From the NCBI GenBank assembly GCA_934130085.1, contig CAKOXK010000006.1:1-64000 (forward strand): 64,000 bases of DNA. The letters are read 5' to 3'. The DNA is from an uncultured Clostridia bacterium. GTDB taxonomy: Bacteria > Bacillota > Clostridia > TANB77 > CAG-508. Position numbers and translations under genes: made by a program. Under the pieces are notes generated by a model. It saw only the letters and a program-made list of their open reading frames with translations, made no database searches and was not told where the DNA came from. This document shows, piece after piece, positions 44,489 through 52,584 of the stretch (positions are counted from its first letter, which is position 1; the number at the start of each line of letters is the position of its first letter).

Positions 44489-46411
44489 TTACGCAATTTC
44501 AAAATTAATTCTTCTTTGTTCTTTGTTTGCGTACTTAACTATAACATTAACTCTATCGCCTATTTTATAAACCTTCTTATTCTCCTTACCAATCGCAGTC
44601 TTGTTAATCTCATTATATATGTAAAAATCATCTTTCATTGACTCAAATCTAATAAGCCCCTCTATGGTATTATCAAGTTCAATAAAGATACCAAAATTAG
44701 TAACTCCTGAAATAACGCCCGTGTATTCATTGCCAATTTTGTCTTCCATATATTCCGCTTTCTTCATAGCTTCACTTTCTCTTTCAGCCTTTGTTGCATT
44801 TTGCTCACAATCTGAAGAACTCTTTGCATACTTTATTGCCTTCTCTTTGTTCTTTTTCAAAAAAGACTTTGTAACATTATAATTATGCTCAATATAATAA
44901 CTAATTATCCTATGTATGAAAAGATCAGGGTACCTTCTAATAGGTGATGTAAAATGACAGTAAAAATCACTTGCAATTCCAAAATGTCCTTTATTTTCAG
45001 CCTCATATCTAGCTATTTTCAAAGTATGGAGCAAAAGACTTGATACTATTTTTTCTTCACTTGTACCTTTTGATTCTTCAAGCACTTTTGAAAATGCAGA
45101 TGGTTTAATATTATCTTTCTTGCCTTTAACCTTGTACCCAAAATTAAATAAACTCTTATTAAGCTCTTTAACCTTCTCTTCATCTGGCTTTTCATGAACC
45201 CTATAAATAAATGGTGCATCTAAATAATAAAAGGTTTCAGCAACAGTTTCATTAGCAGTAAGCATAAATTGCTCAACAATTTCATTTGCAAAATTAGTCT
45301 CATACGCTCTAATCTCAATTGGCTTGCCATCCTTGTCAAGAATAATCTCACTTTCAGGAATATCTAACGACAAATATCCATTTTTCAATCTTCTATTTTT
45401 CAAAATTAAGGCAAGCTCTTTCATATTCTCAAAATGCTCTATATAATTTTTGTTTTCTTTTAAAGCTCTTTCAACATATTCTTTCGTAAAAACTGATTTC
45501 GAAGCTGTATTTTCTTTTAATGTTTTAGCCTTTTTAGATTTTTTATTTTCTTTATTACTTTTTCCAACTTCTATTTCTGTAATTTTTTTATTATCTTTTT
45601 TGTTTAATAAAATATTGCTTTCTTCTTTTATCGCATTCTCTTTTTCAATTAAAGCATATACATTATGATAGTTCATTCTTTTGGTAACATTTATAATACT
45701 CTTTACAATATTCGAATCAATTACTTTTCCTTTTTTATCAATCCTCATTATAACTGATAAAGCATACCTATCTTCGTGTTGATTTAAACTACAAACACCA
45801 TTCGAAAGCTCCTTTGGAAGCATTGGAATGACCCTATCAAGCATATACACACTAGTTCCTCTAATTACAGCCTCTTTATCAAGCATCCCTCCGCTCTTCA
45901 CATAATGGCTAACATCAGCAATATGCACATACAAAGTATATGTACCATCATCATTCTTATCAACCCCAACAGCATCATCTAAATCTTTTGCGTCTTCAGA
46001 ATCAATTGTAAAGATTTCTTTATCTCTAAAATCAACTCTGCCCTTTGATGTAATCTTTTCTTTTGAGACAGATTTCGCCTCTTTTATAACCTCCTTTGGA
46101 AATTCATTTTCCAAATTAAATTGCTTAATTATAGAAAGCATGTCCACTCCTGATTCATCAGCAAAACCAAGAATTTCTATAATTTTACCCTCTGCTTTCC
46201 TATTTTTTTGCGGATATTTTGTAATCTCGCATACAACCTTTTGATTATCCTTAGCCTTATTAAAATTAGATTTAGAAATAAAAATATCTTTTCCAATCTT
46301 CTTATCATCAGGAATAACAAAAGCAAAATTTCTACTCTTTTTAAAAGTACCAACCACTTGCTTAGGCATTTTTTCATCATTTACACTTTGATTTTCTTTT
46401 ACCATCTTCAT
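44489..46411 (-). CDS. rnr: Ribonuclease R (RNB family) with a charged insertion
   Basis: A 640-residue 3'-5' exoribonuclease. Cold-shock domains lie at the N-terminus (FKKSRNFAFVIPDD), then the RNB catalytic domain with IDSEDAKDLDDAVGV (metal-binding Asp residues), and a C-terminal S1 domain (YTGVISGVTNFGIFIEL). It lacks the N-terminal helix-turn-helix of longer RNase R proteins. A Lys/Glu/Asn-rich insertion of about 50 residues (about 255-310) interrupts the RNB domain. GGGAGG precedes the start. It follows secG, a common pairing in Firmicutes. Confidence 0.95.
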   Translation of the reverse strand: MKMVKENQSVNDEKMPKQVVGTFKKSRNFAFVIPDDKKIGKDIFISKSNFNKAKDNQKVVCEITKYPQKNRKAEGKIIEILGFADESGVDMLSIIKQFNLENEFPKEVIKEAKSVSKEKITSKGRVDFRDKEIFTIDSEDAKDLDDAVGVDKNDDGTYTLYVHIADVSHYVKSGGMLDKEAVIRGTSVYMLDRVIPMLPKELSNGVCSLNQHEDRYALSVIMRIDKKGKVIDSNIVKSIINVTKRMNYHNVYALIEKENAIKEESNILLNKKDNKKITEIEVGKSNKENKKSKKAKTLKENTASKSVFTKEYVERALKENKNYIEHFENMKELALILKNRRLKNGYLSLDIPESEIILDKDGKPIEIRAYETNFANEIVEQFMLTANETVAETFYYLDAPFIYRVHEKPDEEKVKELNKSLFNFGYKVKGKKDNIKPSAFSKVLEESKGTSEEKIVSSLLLHTLKIARYEAENKGHFGIASDFYCHFTSPIRRYPDLFIHRIISYYIEHNYNVTKSFLKKNKEKAIKYAKSSSDCEQNATKAERESEAMKKAEYMEDKIGNEYTGVISGVTNFGIFIELDNTIEGLIRFESMKDDFYIYNEINKTAIGKENKKVYKIGDRVNVIVKYANKEQRRINFEIA

Positions 46412-46458
46412 TAATTCACCTCCCTATGACTTAAACTAATTAAATGCTTACTTTCATG

Positions 46459-46494
46459 CTAAAAAAGGAATGCTCTAAAAAGCATTCCTTTTAG
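46459..46494 (-). terminator. Intrinsic terminator between secG and rnr
   Basis: AAAGGAATGCT (46464-46474) pairs with AGCATTCCTTT (46481-46491), and on the minus strand a T-run follows. Some read-through into rnr is likely. Confidence 0.85.
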
Positions 46495-46507
46495 TATTCT
46501 CATTCTA

Positions 46508-46762
46508 CTAAAATATATAGCATACTGCTGTTGTAGCAACTGTAGCTATAGCAAATAAAATTCCACAAATTATAGTTCTTTTCTGAACCTTTCCAGCCTT
46601 AGTTCTACTCTTGTTTTTCTCAAAATACTTATTTGCATGTGGGTTTTCATAAGTATCTTCGATAGAATTTGCGCTATCTTTAGTTTGGAATGTTGTTATT
46701 AAAATTAATGCTACACATATTATGATATATACAATTAATAATATTTTCTTAAATACTTCCAT
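46508..46762 (-). CDS. secG: Preprotein translocase subunit SecG
   Basis: An 84-residue protein with the SecG layout: helix 1 (about 7-25, ILLIVYIIICVALILITTFQ), a polar loop of about 35 residues, and helix 2 (about 62-82). It would be the small auxiliary subunit of SecYEG. The position upstream of rnr supports the call. The start at 46762 has GAGGAG at 6 nt; an ATG at 46783 does not. The loop sequence is divergent, so the call rests on topology and context. Confidence 0.8.
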   Translation of the reverse strand: MEVFKKILLIVYIIICVALILITTFQTKDSANSIEDTYENPHANKYFEKNKSRTKAGKVQKRTIICGILFAIATVATTAVCYIF

Positions 46763-46929
46763 TTTAAACTCCTCAGTGAACATATAAGTTCTTCTTTTAA
46801 TGACCTAATAAGTTTATCATATAAATTAATAAAAATCAAGGAGTTGTAAAGAAAATCTTTACAACTCGCGATAGATTTATTCCATCTTAATTTTCTTAAT
46901 TAGCTGATGAATTCAAATTTACATTTCAA

Positions 46930-48622
46930 TTAAATTAATGTTACCCTCATTCCAGTACTATATACACTATCTCCATTATTTCTTCCATAGTGGAACAATC
47001 CTGCAGCCTTGTTATGCCACCACAATCCTCCTCTATGACTGAATGGGTAATCACCAACAATGTAATCTGAAGTGTCATTATACCAAGAATTTTTTCCTGT
47101 TCCATCTGATGAGGTTTCATAAATTGCATCACCATATATTTTTGCATTATTTGAATAATTACTTCTGCTATTATCATCATACGATGAATCTGCATTTTCC
47201 TTAAAAACATAAGCAGTTGCATATTTAGTACTCTTGCCTTTTGCTTCGATCAGCGTCTTTCCATAATCATCTAAGCTTTCACTGCCATTATAAATATATC
47301 CCGCCGTTCTTTCTGTTTCTCCTCCGCTCATATCGTATATGCCATATACATTTCCAGTTGTTGATGAGCTTTTTCCTTCATCAATATTCGTATCATTCCA
47401 TTCGTTTCTATTACTATTATATCCCGTTCCTGCATATACATTATTGTCGTCATCTACAAAGTTCTTACTATTTGCGGCTATATCCGTTGAATAAAGCCCA
47501 TATTTACTTTTACTTAAATAAGCTACTGCTCCCCACTCACTATTTTTCATCAAATGACTGTCAGTGTCTGATTCCAAACCATAAATATTTCCTTCAGAAG
47601 CAATCTTTCTTCCTAATGCATAAGCATCATTTGTATTAATATAATTCATTGAATAGCTTGATCCTTGAAAAGTAGGATATTTTATTGATGTTTTATTGCT
47701 TCCATATTCCTTATCAACACAATTTCTAGCAGGCATGTATCCATCACCAGTCGCACCTTCATGAGTCTTTTTATATAACGAATTTGGTGCCCAGACTTCA
47801 TTCTGAGAATAATATGTACCACTCGATATATTAAATTTCTCTTCAGAAACATTCGCCTTTACTTTGCTCGTATCTGCCTTCATTGCATATGCTGCTTCAA
47901 ACTTTGCGACCCAAATTCCTGTTATTTCAGAATCCCAGCCACCATTTCTAAATTCTATGTCATTTGAGCTTTCATTTGTAAACGCAGGATGGACGGTCCA
48001 TCCAGTAGTAGTATCTATCGTGTCATCTTTGCTGCGGCATCTTTTAGTATCTGAACATATTTTTCCATTTTCATTAACATACGAATCTGTTGTTCCCGCC
48101 AAAAAGACAATATCTGTTGTTCCTTTTTGCTCAGTATCAGATGTATTAGGTTTATTTATTCTATAAGCATAACGTGGAATCCATACCCATAAGCTTCCAT
48201 CTTCAGTTCTTGCATTTGCCCACTTTTTTTCATTATAATTGTACCATTCCGAATCATCTTCTGACGTTTCAACAGTCTTAAATTTATTGGTATTATTTCC
48301 ATCAGTAACAAATTTTACTGGTGTCATCCCTTGCTTTAAATTTGGAGCATTTACATTTTGTTCAGAATTAAACTTTTCAGTTGCCTCTAATTCCGTCATA
48401 TCCATTGTTTCTTCATGACTTCCAATAGCTGTATTTTCTTTTTCTGTTGCCACTCTATATGTATTTGCCGCATTTTTTGCTCTTCCAAATATTCCAGAAC
48501 CTGACGTAGCCATTCCTATTGTTACTCCGTGCTAATATTAAAAGAATTATTATTGTTATAACAAGTGCTACTAAAGTTATGCCCTTTTCTTGCAATTTAA
48601 ATTTTAAAATATCTTTCTTCAT
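46930..48622 (-). CDS. Prepilin-type surface protein with FGE-like domain, split by a +1 shift at C-GGA
   Basis: Zero-frame reading from the ATG at 48622 gives MKKDILKFKLQEKGITLVA and a membrane helix, then reaches GCA-CGG-AGT and soon stops. Skipping the C at 48529 gives ILLILAGVTIGMATSG, the family-standard prepilin helix, and continues to 46930, 563 residues in total. The large C-terminal part (LWVWIPRYAYRI, GGWDSEITGIWVAKFE, YDMSGGETERTAG) resembles the formylglycine-generating-enzyme fold used as a binding domain in surface proteins. The RBS is weak; AAAGGAG lies further up, before a GTATAGTT/AACTATAC hairpin. Partner genes are not visible. Confidence 0.8.
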
Positions 48623-49008
48623 TCTCTTTTTTTGTATAGTTTTAACTCTAACTATACTTTTTCTCCTTTTTTTAGTTTCAATATTAAGATATACTTTTAA
48701 AACTCATAATGCAAGAACATTAATAAAATGTTATCTTTATGTATTCCAAATATAGTTTTAATCTTGACTTTTCATCATAATTGTATGATTTCATAAAGAA
48801 AATTATATACAGTCGAAATTTTTATAAAAAAAGTCAAGTAGATTATTCTAATTATTAAAAATCTGTTTAAATACAACTCTAATTGTGATATAATCTTGAT
48901 TGTAGTATATGAAATTATTAAATATTTTATAAAAATAAAAGTCCTTTGCAATAATGCATAAAGATAAGATGCATAATTTGCAGAATATTTTACTGGAGGT
49001 GTAATTTA

Positions 49009-49623
49009 ATGAAAAGATATAGTCAGAATGAAACAAGCAAATTAGCTGAAATCTTAAAGAATGATGGTGTAATCAGTGTGCCAACTGATACTGTTTTTGG
49101 CGTTTGCGCACGAATAGCATCAAAAAAAGCACATGATAAGCTTGCAGAAGTGAAAAATCGACCACACAGCAAATTGTTCCCTGTAATGTGTGCTGATGAA
49201 GAACAAATAAAAAGCATTGCAGTTGTAAATGATATAGCTGAATGTTTAATTCAAAAATTTATGCCAGGCCCTATCACTTTAATCTTACAAAAAAAGCCTG
49301 ATCTTCCTGAATATGTGAACAATGGAGAAGATACAATTGCAATAAGAATGGCAACATCAAAGCCCGTTGAAGATTTAATAAGAAAAACTGGTTGTCCATT
49401 ATTTATGAGCAGTGCCAATCAAAGCGGAGAACCTACATGTACATCTTTAGATGAAATAGAAAAAGCGTGCCCAAAGCTAGACGGAATGATGGAAGGAAAA
49501 GTATCTTTTGGCAAAGGAAGCACCATAGTTGACTGCACATCTGATAATATAAAAATTGTAAGAGAAGGTCCTATATCACTAGAACAAATACTTGAAGTAT
49601 TAAAAAATAGTCTAAAACATTAA
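49009..49623 (+). CDS. L-threonylcarbamoyladenylate synthase (Sua5/YciO/YrdC family)
   Basis: A 204-residue single-domain enzyme of the TsaC/Sua5 family that makes threonylcarbamoyl-AMP, the donor used by TsaD for t6A37. The signatures VISVPTDTVFGVCARI, KNRPHSKLFPVM, MPGPITLILQKK and PLFMSSANQSGEPT are present, as is the C-terminal STIVDCT. It lacks the extra Sua5 domain. GGAGGTG precedes the start. The 385 bases upstream hold only an AT-rich promoter region. Confidence 0.93.
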   Translation: MKRYSQNETSKLAEILKNDGVISVPTDTVFGVCARIASKKAHDKLAEVKNRPHSKLFPVMCADEEQIKSIAVVNDIAECLIQKFMPGPITLILQKKPDLPEYVNNGEDTIAIRMATSKPVEDLIRKTGCPLFMSSANQSGEPTCTSLDEIEKACPKLDGMMEGKVSFGKGSTIVDCTSDNIKIVREGPISLEQILEVLKNSLKH

Positions 49624-49642
49624 AATTCTAGACTATCTTTTT
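49606..49642 (+). terminator. Intrinsic terminator of the TsaC-type gene
   Basis: ATAGTCTA (49607-49614) pairs with TAGACTAT (49629-49636), followed by CTTTTTATT. The stop codon lies in the loop. Confidence 0.8.
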
Positions 49643-49715
49643 ATTGACTTAAAATATTATCAAATTGTTGTATAAATGTCTCCGTATATTTTATTGTATA
49701 TTTATGCTTTGCCAT
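49641..49715 (-). pseudogene. Truncated RelE/ParE-type toxin
   Basis: An ATG at 49715 opens MAKHKYTIKYTETFIQQFDN and ends after 24 residues at 49641, right at the neighbouring terminator. The start looks like the first strand and helix of RelE/ParE toxins (normally 85-100 residues). It overlaps the antitoxin gene by 14 bases, the usual arrangement. The 3' part has been deleted, so no active toxin is expected. Confidence 0.6.
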
Positions 49716-49872
49716 CTAGTGTCCTCCTAGCCATATTCTTAAATTCCTCATGTGAGTAATATTTAGTTTTTGTTTTTTTAGCTTCTTTTTCAGCTTCGTC
49801 TAGGGCATTCTCGATGTACTCTTCATATTCTTTTTCATTAATTAAATTAAAATATTTTTTCAAAATTTTCAC
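49702..49872 (-). CDS. Small antitoxin-like protein of a decayed toxin-antitoxin pair
   Basis: A 56-residue acidic/helical protein (INEKEYEEYIENALDEAEKE, then a SHEEFKNMARRT ending), typical in size and position for RelB/ParD-type antitoxins. Starts are GTG 49872 or TTG 49863, both near AAAGGG. A promoter with a palindromic site lies just upstream. Identification depends on the overlapping toxin fragment and on gene layout. Confidence 0.55.
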   Translation of the reverse strand: MKILKKYFNLINEKEYEEYIENALDEAEKEAKKTKTKYYSHEEFKNMARRTLDGKA

Positions 49873-49893
49873 ACCCTTTACGTTGGAGCGAAC

Positions 49894-49988
49894 GTCGTAG
49901 TTATTTACAACTTTTTTCTCTTAACGATTGATACAAATATCAATCAATTTTCTTTATTATATCATTTTCTTAATAAAATACAATACAA
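49894..49988 (-). promoter_or_regulatory. Promoter and palindromic operator of the toxin-antitoxin remnant
   Basis: On the minus strand TTGTAT (49983-49978) and TATAAT (49961-49956) are 16 bases apart. The perfect palindrome ATTGATA-N4-TATCAAT (49944-49927) starts about 12 bases after the -10 box, followed by GTTGTAAATAACTACGAC. The last 50 bases recur at 57875-57926 in the opposite orientation. A repressor site is inferred. Confidence 0.6.
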
Positions 49989-50021
49989 ATAATTAAAAAA
50001 TTATATTTTTTAAATTTAGAG

Positions 50022-50046
50022 CAAAAAAAGAACCCTCTTTTGAGGG
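50022..50046 (-). terminator. Intrinsic terminator of the 50.1-kb gene
   Basis: CCCTC (50033-50037) pairs with GAGGG (50042-50046); on the minus strand TTCTTTTTTTGC follows. Confidence 0.8.
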
Positions 50047-50074
50047 AAAGAAAATAATTTCTTTTTGAAGTTCC

Positions 50075-50461
50075 TTACTTAATCATAATATAAGGAACGC
50101 CACCAGGCAGAACAGCCCACATTTCTCTCGGCATGCAGTATTCCATAAAATTCAAGCCAATTGCCATAACAATCAACTGCTCACATACTCTGTGTTCACC
50201 AGTCCATTGCTCGCCATCCTTGGTTGTACAGAAATTCAAGAAAGTGTATCCTTCTTTAAATTCCTCTGGCAATTCGGCGAGCAGAGCAGTCACAAGTTCA
50301 CGCTTTTCCTCGAGTCTTTGAGGGTGGAGTCCAAACATACTGGTAATGCCTTCTACTTTTACATGGTTGGTAGTGTCCTCGCCTTCTTTAAAAAGGCAGT
50401 CCATAAAAGCATTCCGTGTCAGTTCGGACATGTTAGATGCTGTAACATTGATGTTTTCCAT
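50075..50461 (-). CDS. Stand-alone small hypothetical protein (atypical composition)
   Basis: I do not recognise this 128-residue acidic soluble protein (MENINVTASNMSELTRNAFM at the start; LPGGVPYIMIK at the end). GGAGG lies 7 nt before the ATG. It has its own promoter and terminator. Base composition and codon use (CTG, CTC, GCC, and a CGG Arg codon at 50416-50414) differ sharply from neighbouring genes, pointing to horizontal transfer. It resembles the genes at 24391 and 57325 in architecture but not in sequence. Confidence 0.75.
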   Translation of the reverse strand: MENINVTASNMSELTRNAFMDCLFKEGEDTTNHVKVEGITSMFGLHPQRLEEKRELVTALLAELPEEFKEGYTFLNFCTTKDGEQWTGEHRVCEQLIVMAIGLNFMEYCMPREMWAVLPGGVPYIMIK

Positions 50462-50562
50462 AATTATTCCTCCTAGTTTTTAAATTTGTTACCAGATTTT
50501 CAGTAACAATTGTTAATTTAGTACATTTATTATATTTCGCTGTACTCACGAATACTAAATAT

Positions 50563-50591
50563 ATTATACTACAATTTTACATAAAATGCAA
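50563..50591 (-). promoter_or_regulatory. Promoter of the 50.1-kb gene
   Basis: TTGCAT (50591-50586) and TATAAT (50568-50563) on the minus strand are separated by 17 bases. A leader of about 95 bases follows and contains GTTAC/GTAAC. Confidence 0.75.
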
Positions 50592-50632
50592 ATTTAAACC
50601 TTTTACTACCTATCTAAATCAAACATTTTTTA

Positions 50633-50935
50633 CTAGATCCATGTTATACAATTAAACAAATACATTGCAATTTTATTTTGTTCTGTTGCATTCATTTCCA
50701 TAAGCTTAGCCATTGCAAAAGTTATAAGAGGATATTTATTGAAATTTATAATAGTAGTTCTATATTCTTCATCTATACTTTTTAGCATATTATCAAATTT
50801 TTCATAATTTTCTTTAGTATTATAGATAAGACCTGACCATTCGCTTTTACTCATACATATAGCTAATCTCAATTTATCCTTTTTATCCATATCATTTATC
50901 ATATCTATTAAATATTTAACTTTTTCATTTTCCAT
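50633..50935 (-). CDS. Small hypothetical protein downstream of the relaxase
   Basis: I do not recognise this 100-residue protein. It is helical, mixed-charge and soluble (MENEKVKYLIDMINDMDKKD). GGAGG lies 9 nt before the ATG at 50935; a TTG at 50941 is too close to the RBS. It begins 17 bases after the relaxase stop and is probably part of the same transcript and of the mobile element. Confidence 0.6.
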   Translation of the reverse strand: MENEKVKYLIDMINDMDKKDKLRLAICMSKSEWSGLIYNTKENYEKFDNMLKSIDEEYRTTIINFNKYPLITFAMAKLMEMNATEQNKIAMYLFNCITWI

Positions 50936-50952
50936 ATCCAATTACCTCCATA

Positions 50953-52338
50953 TTAAAATCTAGTATCATTTTTCTTTTTATCTTTTAAATTAGCTATTTC
51001 ATCTGTTGTTTTAACTCTTCGCTTTACATTATTTGCTATTTCATTATCGTTATCATCAAAAATACCCTTTTTATATAAATCATCACTAATATATTTATAA
51101 TGTTCATCTTTATCAAATCCAATTTTATTTTGAAAATGTTTCATTAAGCTATGCCAAAATCCTTTGAATTTCTGCAATTCTTGTTTAAGTTTTTCTTTTT
51201 CAGTTTGTAATTTGCCTATAACTTTATCTTTAAGTGATAATTCACTTTTTAAATTTCTTATTTCATTATCTTTTAGTTCTATTTCATATTTAAGTGAACG
51301 ATTTTCTTTTTCTATTTCAAAAGCAAAATGTTCAAAATCCTTAATTGCCATATTTAAGTCATTTACACTTCTTACTGTCTGAGTTATATCTTTTACATTT
51401 TTAGTATAATTTTTGATTTTCTGGACATCCTCGTTTGAAATAACCATATTATTTTTGTTTAATTTAGTAGGTTTCAAACTGTCTAAAATTTTATCTATAT
51501 CTTTGCTTGTATTATCAAGTTTTTTCGTTTGATTATTCGCTTTTTCAAGCTTTTGTTCTTTCTGTTTTAGCTGTTTCTTTATTTCTCTATAATTTCCCAT
51601 ATCTTTAACATTTATATCTTGATTTCTGCCTTTTTGCTTTTCTTTTAGTTTAAAATCCATATCATAGAACTTATTAAAAGACTTTATACAAGCATTTCTC
51701 ATTTTATCTTGTATTTGTGTTAGTGTGTTTTTAGTAAATAACTTTGATTTTACTACTTGTTTTTTCATTCCTCTTTTACAATCATAAGAAACTGGAATAC
51801 CTACAATGTGCATATGGGGAGAAACTTCATCAAAGTGTATTGTTGCATTTGCTATCTTAAAATCTGGTACAATTTTAATTAAATCCTTTACTTGCTCATT
51901 ATATACATCAACCATTTTAAATCTATATCTTTCGTTTTTATCATTCCAAAAGTCCATATCTCCAAGTTCTATTATAATTTCACACGCAATATCATTTTGA
52001 GATTTACATACTTTTTTGAAATAGTCTTTGATTTTTCTATCTTCACGAGTTTGTTTATTATTATATTCAATTCGTGCTTCTTCAAATTGTTCTAAATATA
52101 GTTCTTTAACATCATTTACAATATCATCTGTTCCATAAATTGTTCTAATTAACTCTCTTTGATTATCATAATCTCTTAAATTGTGTTTATTAACATCTGA
52201 TAAATCTTTCGCATTTTGAATTGCATTATTAGATAAGGAAGTAGTACCAGATACATTTTCTTTTGCAACTTTCTTTGCTAATTTACTTTTATTTTTATCA
52301 CTACCTAAGTGAAAAGAATATGCTAATTCTTGCTCCAT
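50953..52338 (-). CDS. MobV-type relaxase (plasmid recombination/Mob protein)
   Basis: A 461-residue Pre/Mob-family relaxase that would nick oriT and lead strand transfer when a helper conjugation system is present. The metal-binding motif HFDEVSPHMHIVGIPV (HxDExxPHxH, about residues 170-180) is diagnostic. A long coiled coil occupies the C-terminal half (about 250-420). The reading frame extends upstream to 52389 across the oriT region, but AAAGGAGG lies 5 nt before the ATG at 52338 (MEQELAYSFHLGS), which is the start chosen. It corresponds to TnpZ of Tn4451. Confidence 0.88.
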   Translation of the reverse strand: MEQELAYSFHLGSDKNKSKLAKKVAKENVSGTTSLSNNAIQNAKDLSDVNKHNLRDYDNQRELIRTIYGTDDIVNDVKELYLEQFEEARIEYNNKQTREDRKIKDYFKKVCKSQNDIACEIIIELGDMDFWNDKNERYRFKMVDVYNEQVKDLIKIVPDFKIANATIHFDEVSPHMHIVGIPVSYDCKRGMKKQVVKSKLFTKNTLTQIQDKMRNACIKSFNKFYDMDFKLKEKQKGRNQDINVKDMGNYREIKKQLKQKEQKLEKANNQTKKLDNTSKDIDKILDSLKPTKLNKNNMVISNEDVQKIKNYTKNVKDITQTVRSVNDLNMAIKDFEHFAFEIEKENRSLKYEIELKDNEIRNLKSELSLKDKVIGKLQTEKEKLKQELQKFKGFWHSLMKHFQNKIGFDKDEHYKYISDDLYKKGIFDDNDNEIANNVKRRVKTTDEIANLKDKKKNDTRF

Positions 52339-52398
52339 AAAATCCCTCCTTTGAATTTTCTTCGTAGCATAGGACTTTGGCTTTGCCATAAGTCCTAA

Positions 52399-52469
52399 CC
52401 CCCTATATGTTATGACATACTATCATAACATGGGGGCTCTGCGAGGCAATAAATTTTATCTCACAGAGC
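52399..52469 (-). other. Candidate origin of transfer (oriT) with two hairpins
   Basis: CCCCC-N3-ATGTTATGA (to 52415) mirrors TCATAACAT-GGGGG (52423-52436), and GCTCTGCGAG (52436-52445) mirrors CTCACAGAGC (52460-52469). The minus strand reads TAGTATG-TCATAACATA, close to the pMV158-type MobV nick region TAGTGTG/TTA, so the nick is predicted between 52416 and 52415. It lies directly upstream of the relaxase gene, as expected. Confidence 0.65.
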
Positions 52470-52544
52470 TAAAATTTATCAAATTAACTCGCTACAAAAT
52501 TTATATTTGCTAATCGCAAATACAAATTTGTTCTCGTTAGTTTG

Positions 52545-52584
52545 TTGTTGCAACATAGTAGGTATATTTATATAGTTGCAACAA
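52545..52584 (-). repeat. Perfect 10-bp inverted repeat after the recombinase gene
   Basis: TTGTTGCAAC (52545-52554) and GTTGCAACAA (52575-52584) are exact complements around 20 bases and abut the recombinase stop codon. There is no U-run, so it is a weak terminator candidate or a protein-binding site. Confidence 0.6.

Noticed and set aside
46947..47639. Overlapping open frames inside the 46.9-48.6 kb gene on both strands
   Set aside because: They are shadows of a long coding frame in AT-rich DNA, with no RBS and no recognisable protein character. Many similar frames opposite real genes were dropped for the same reason.
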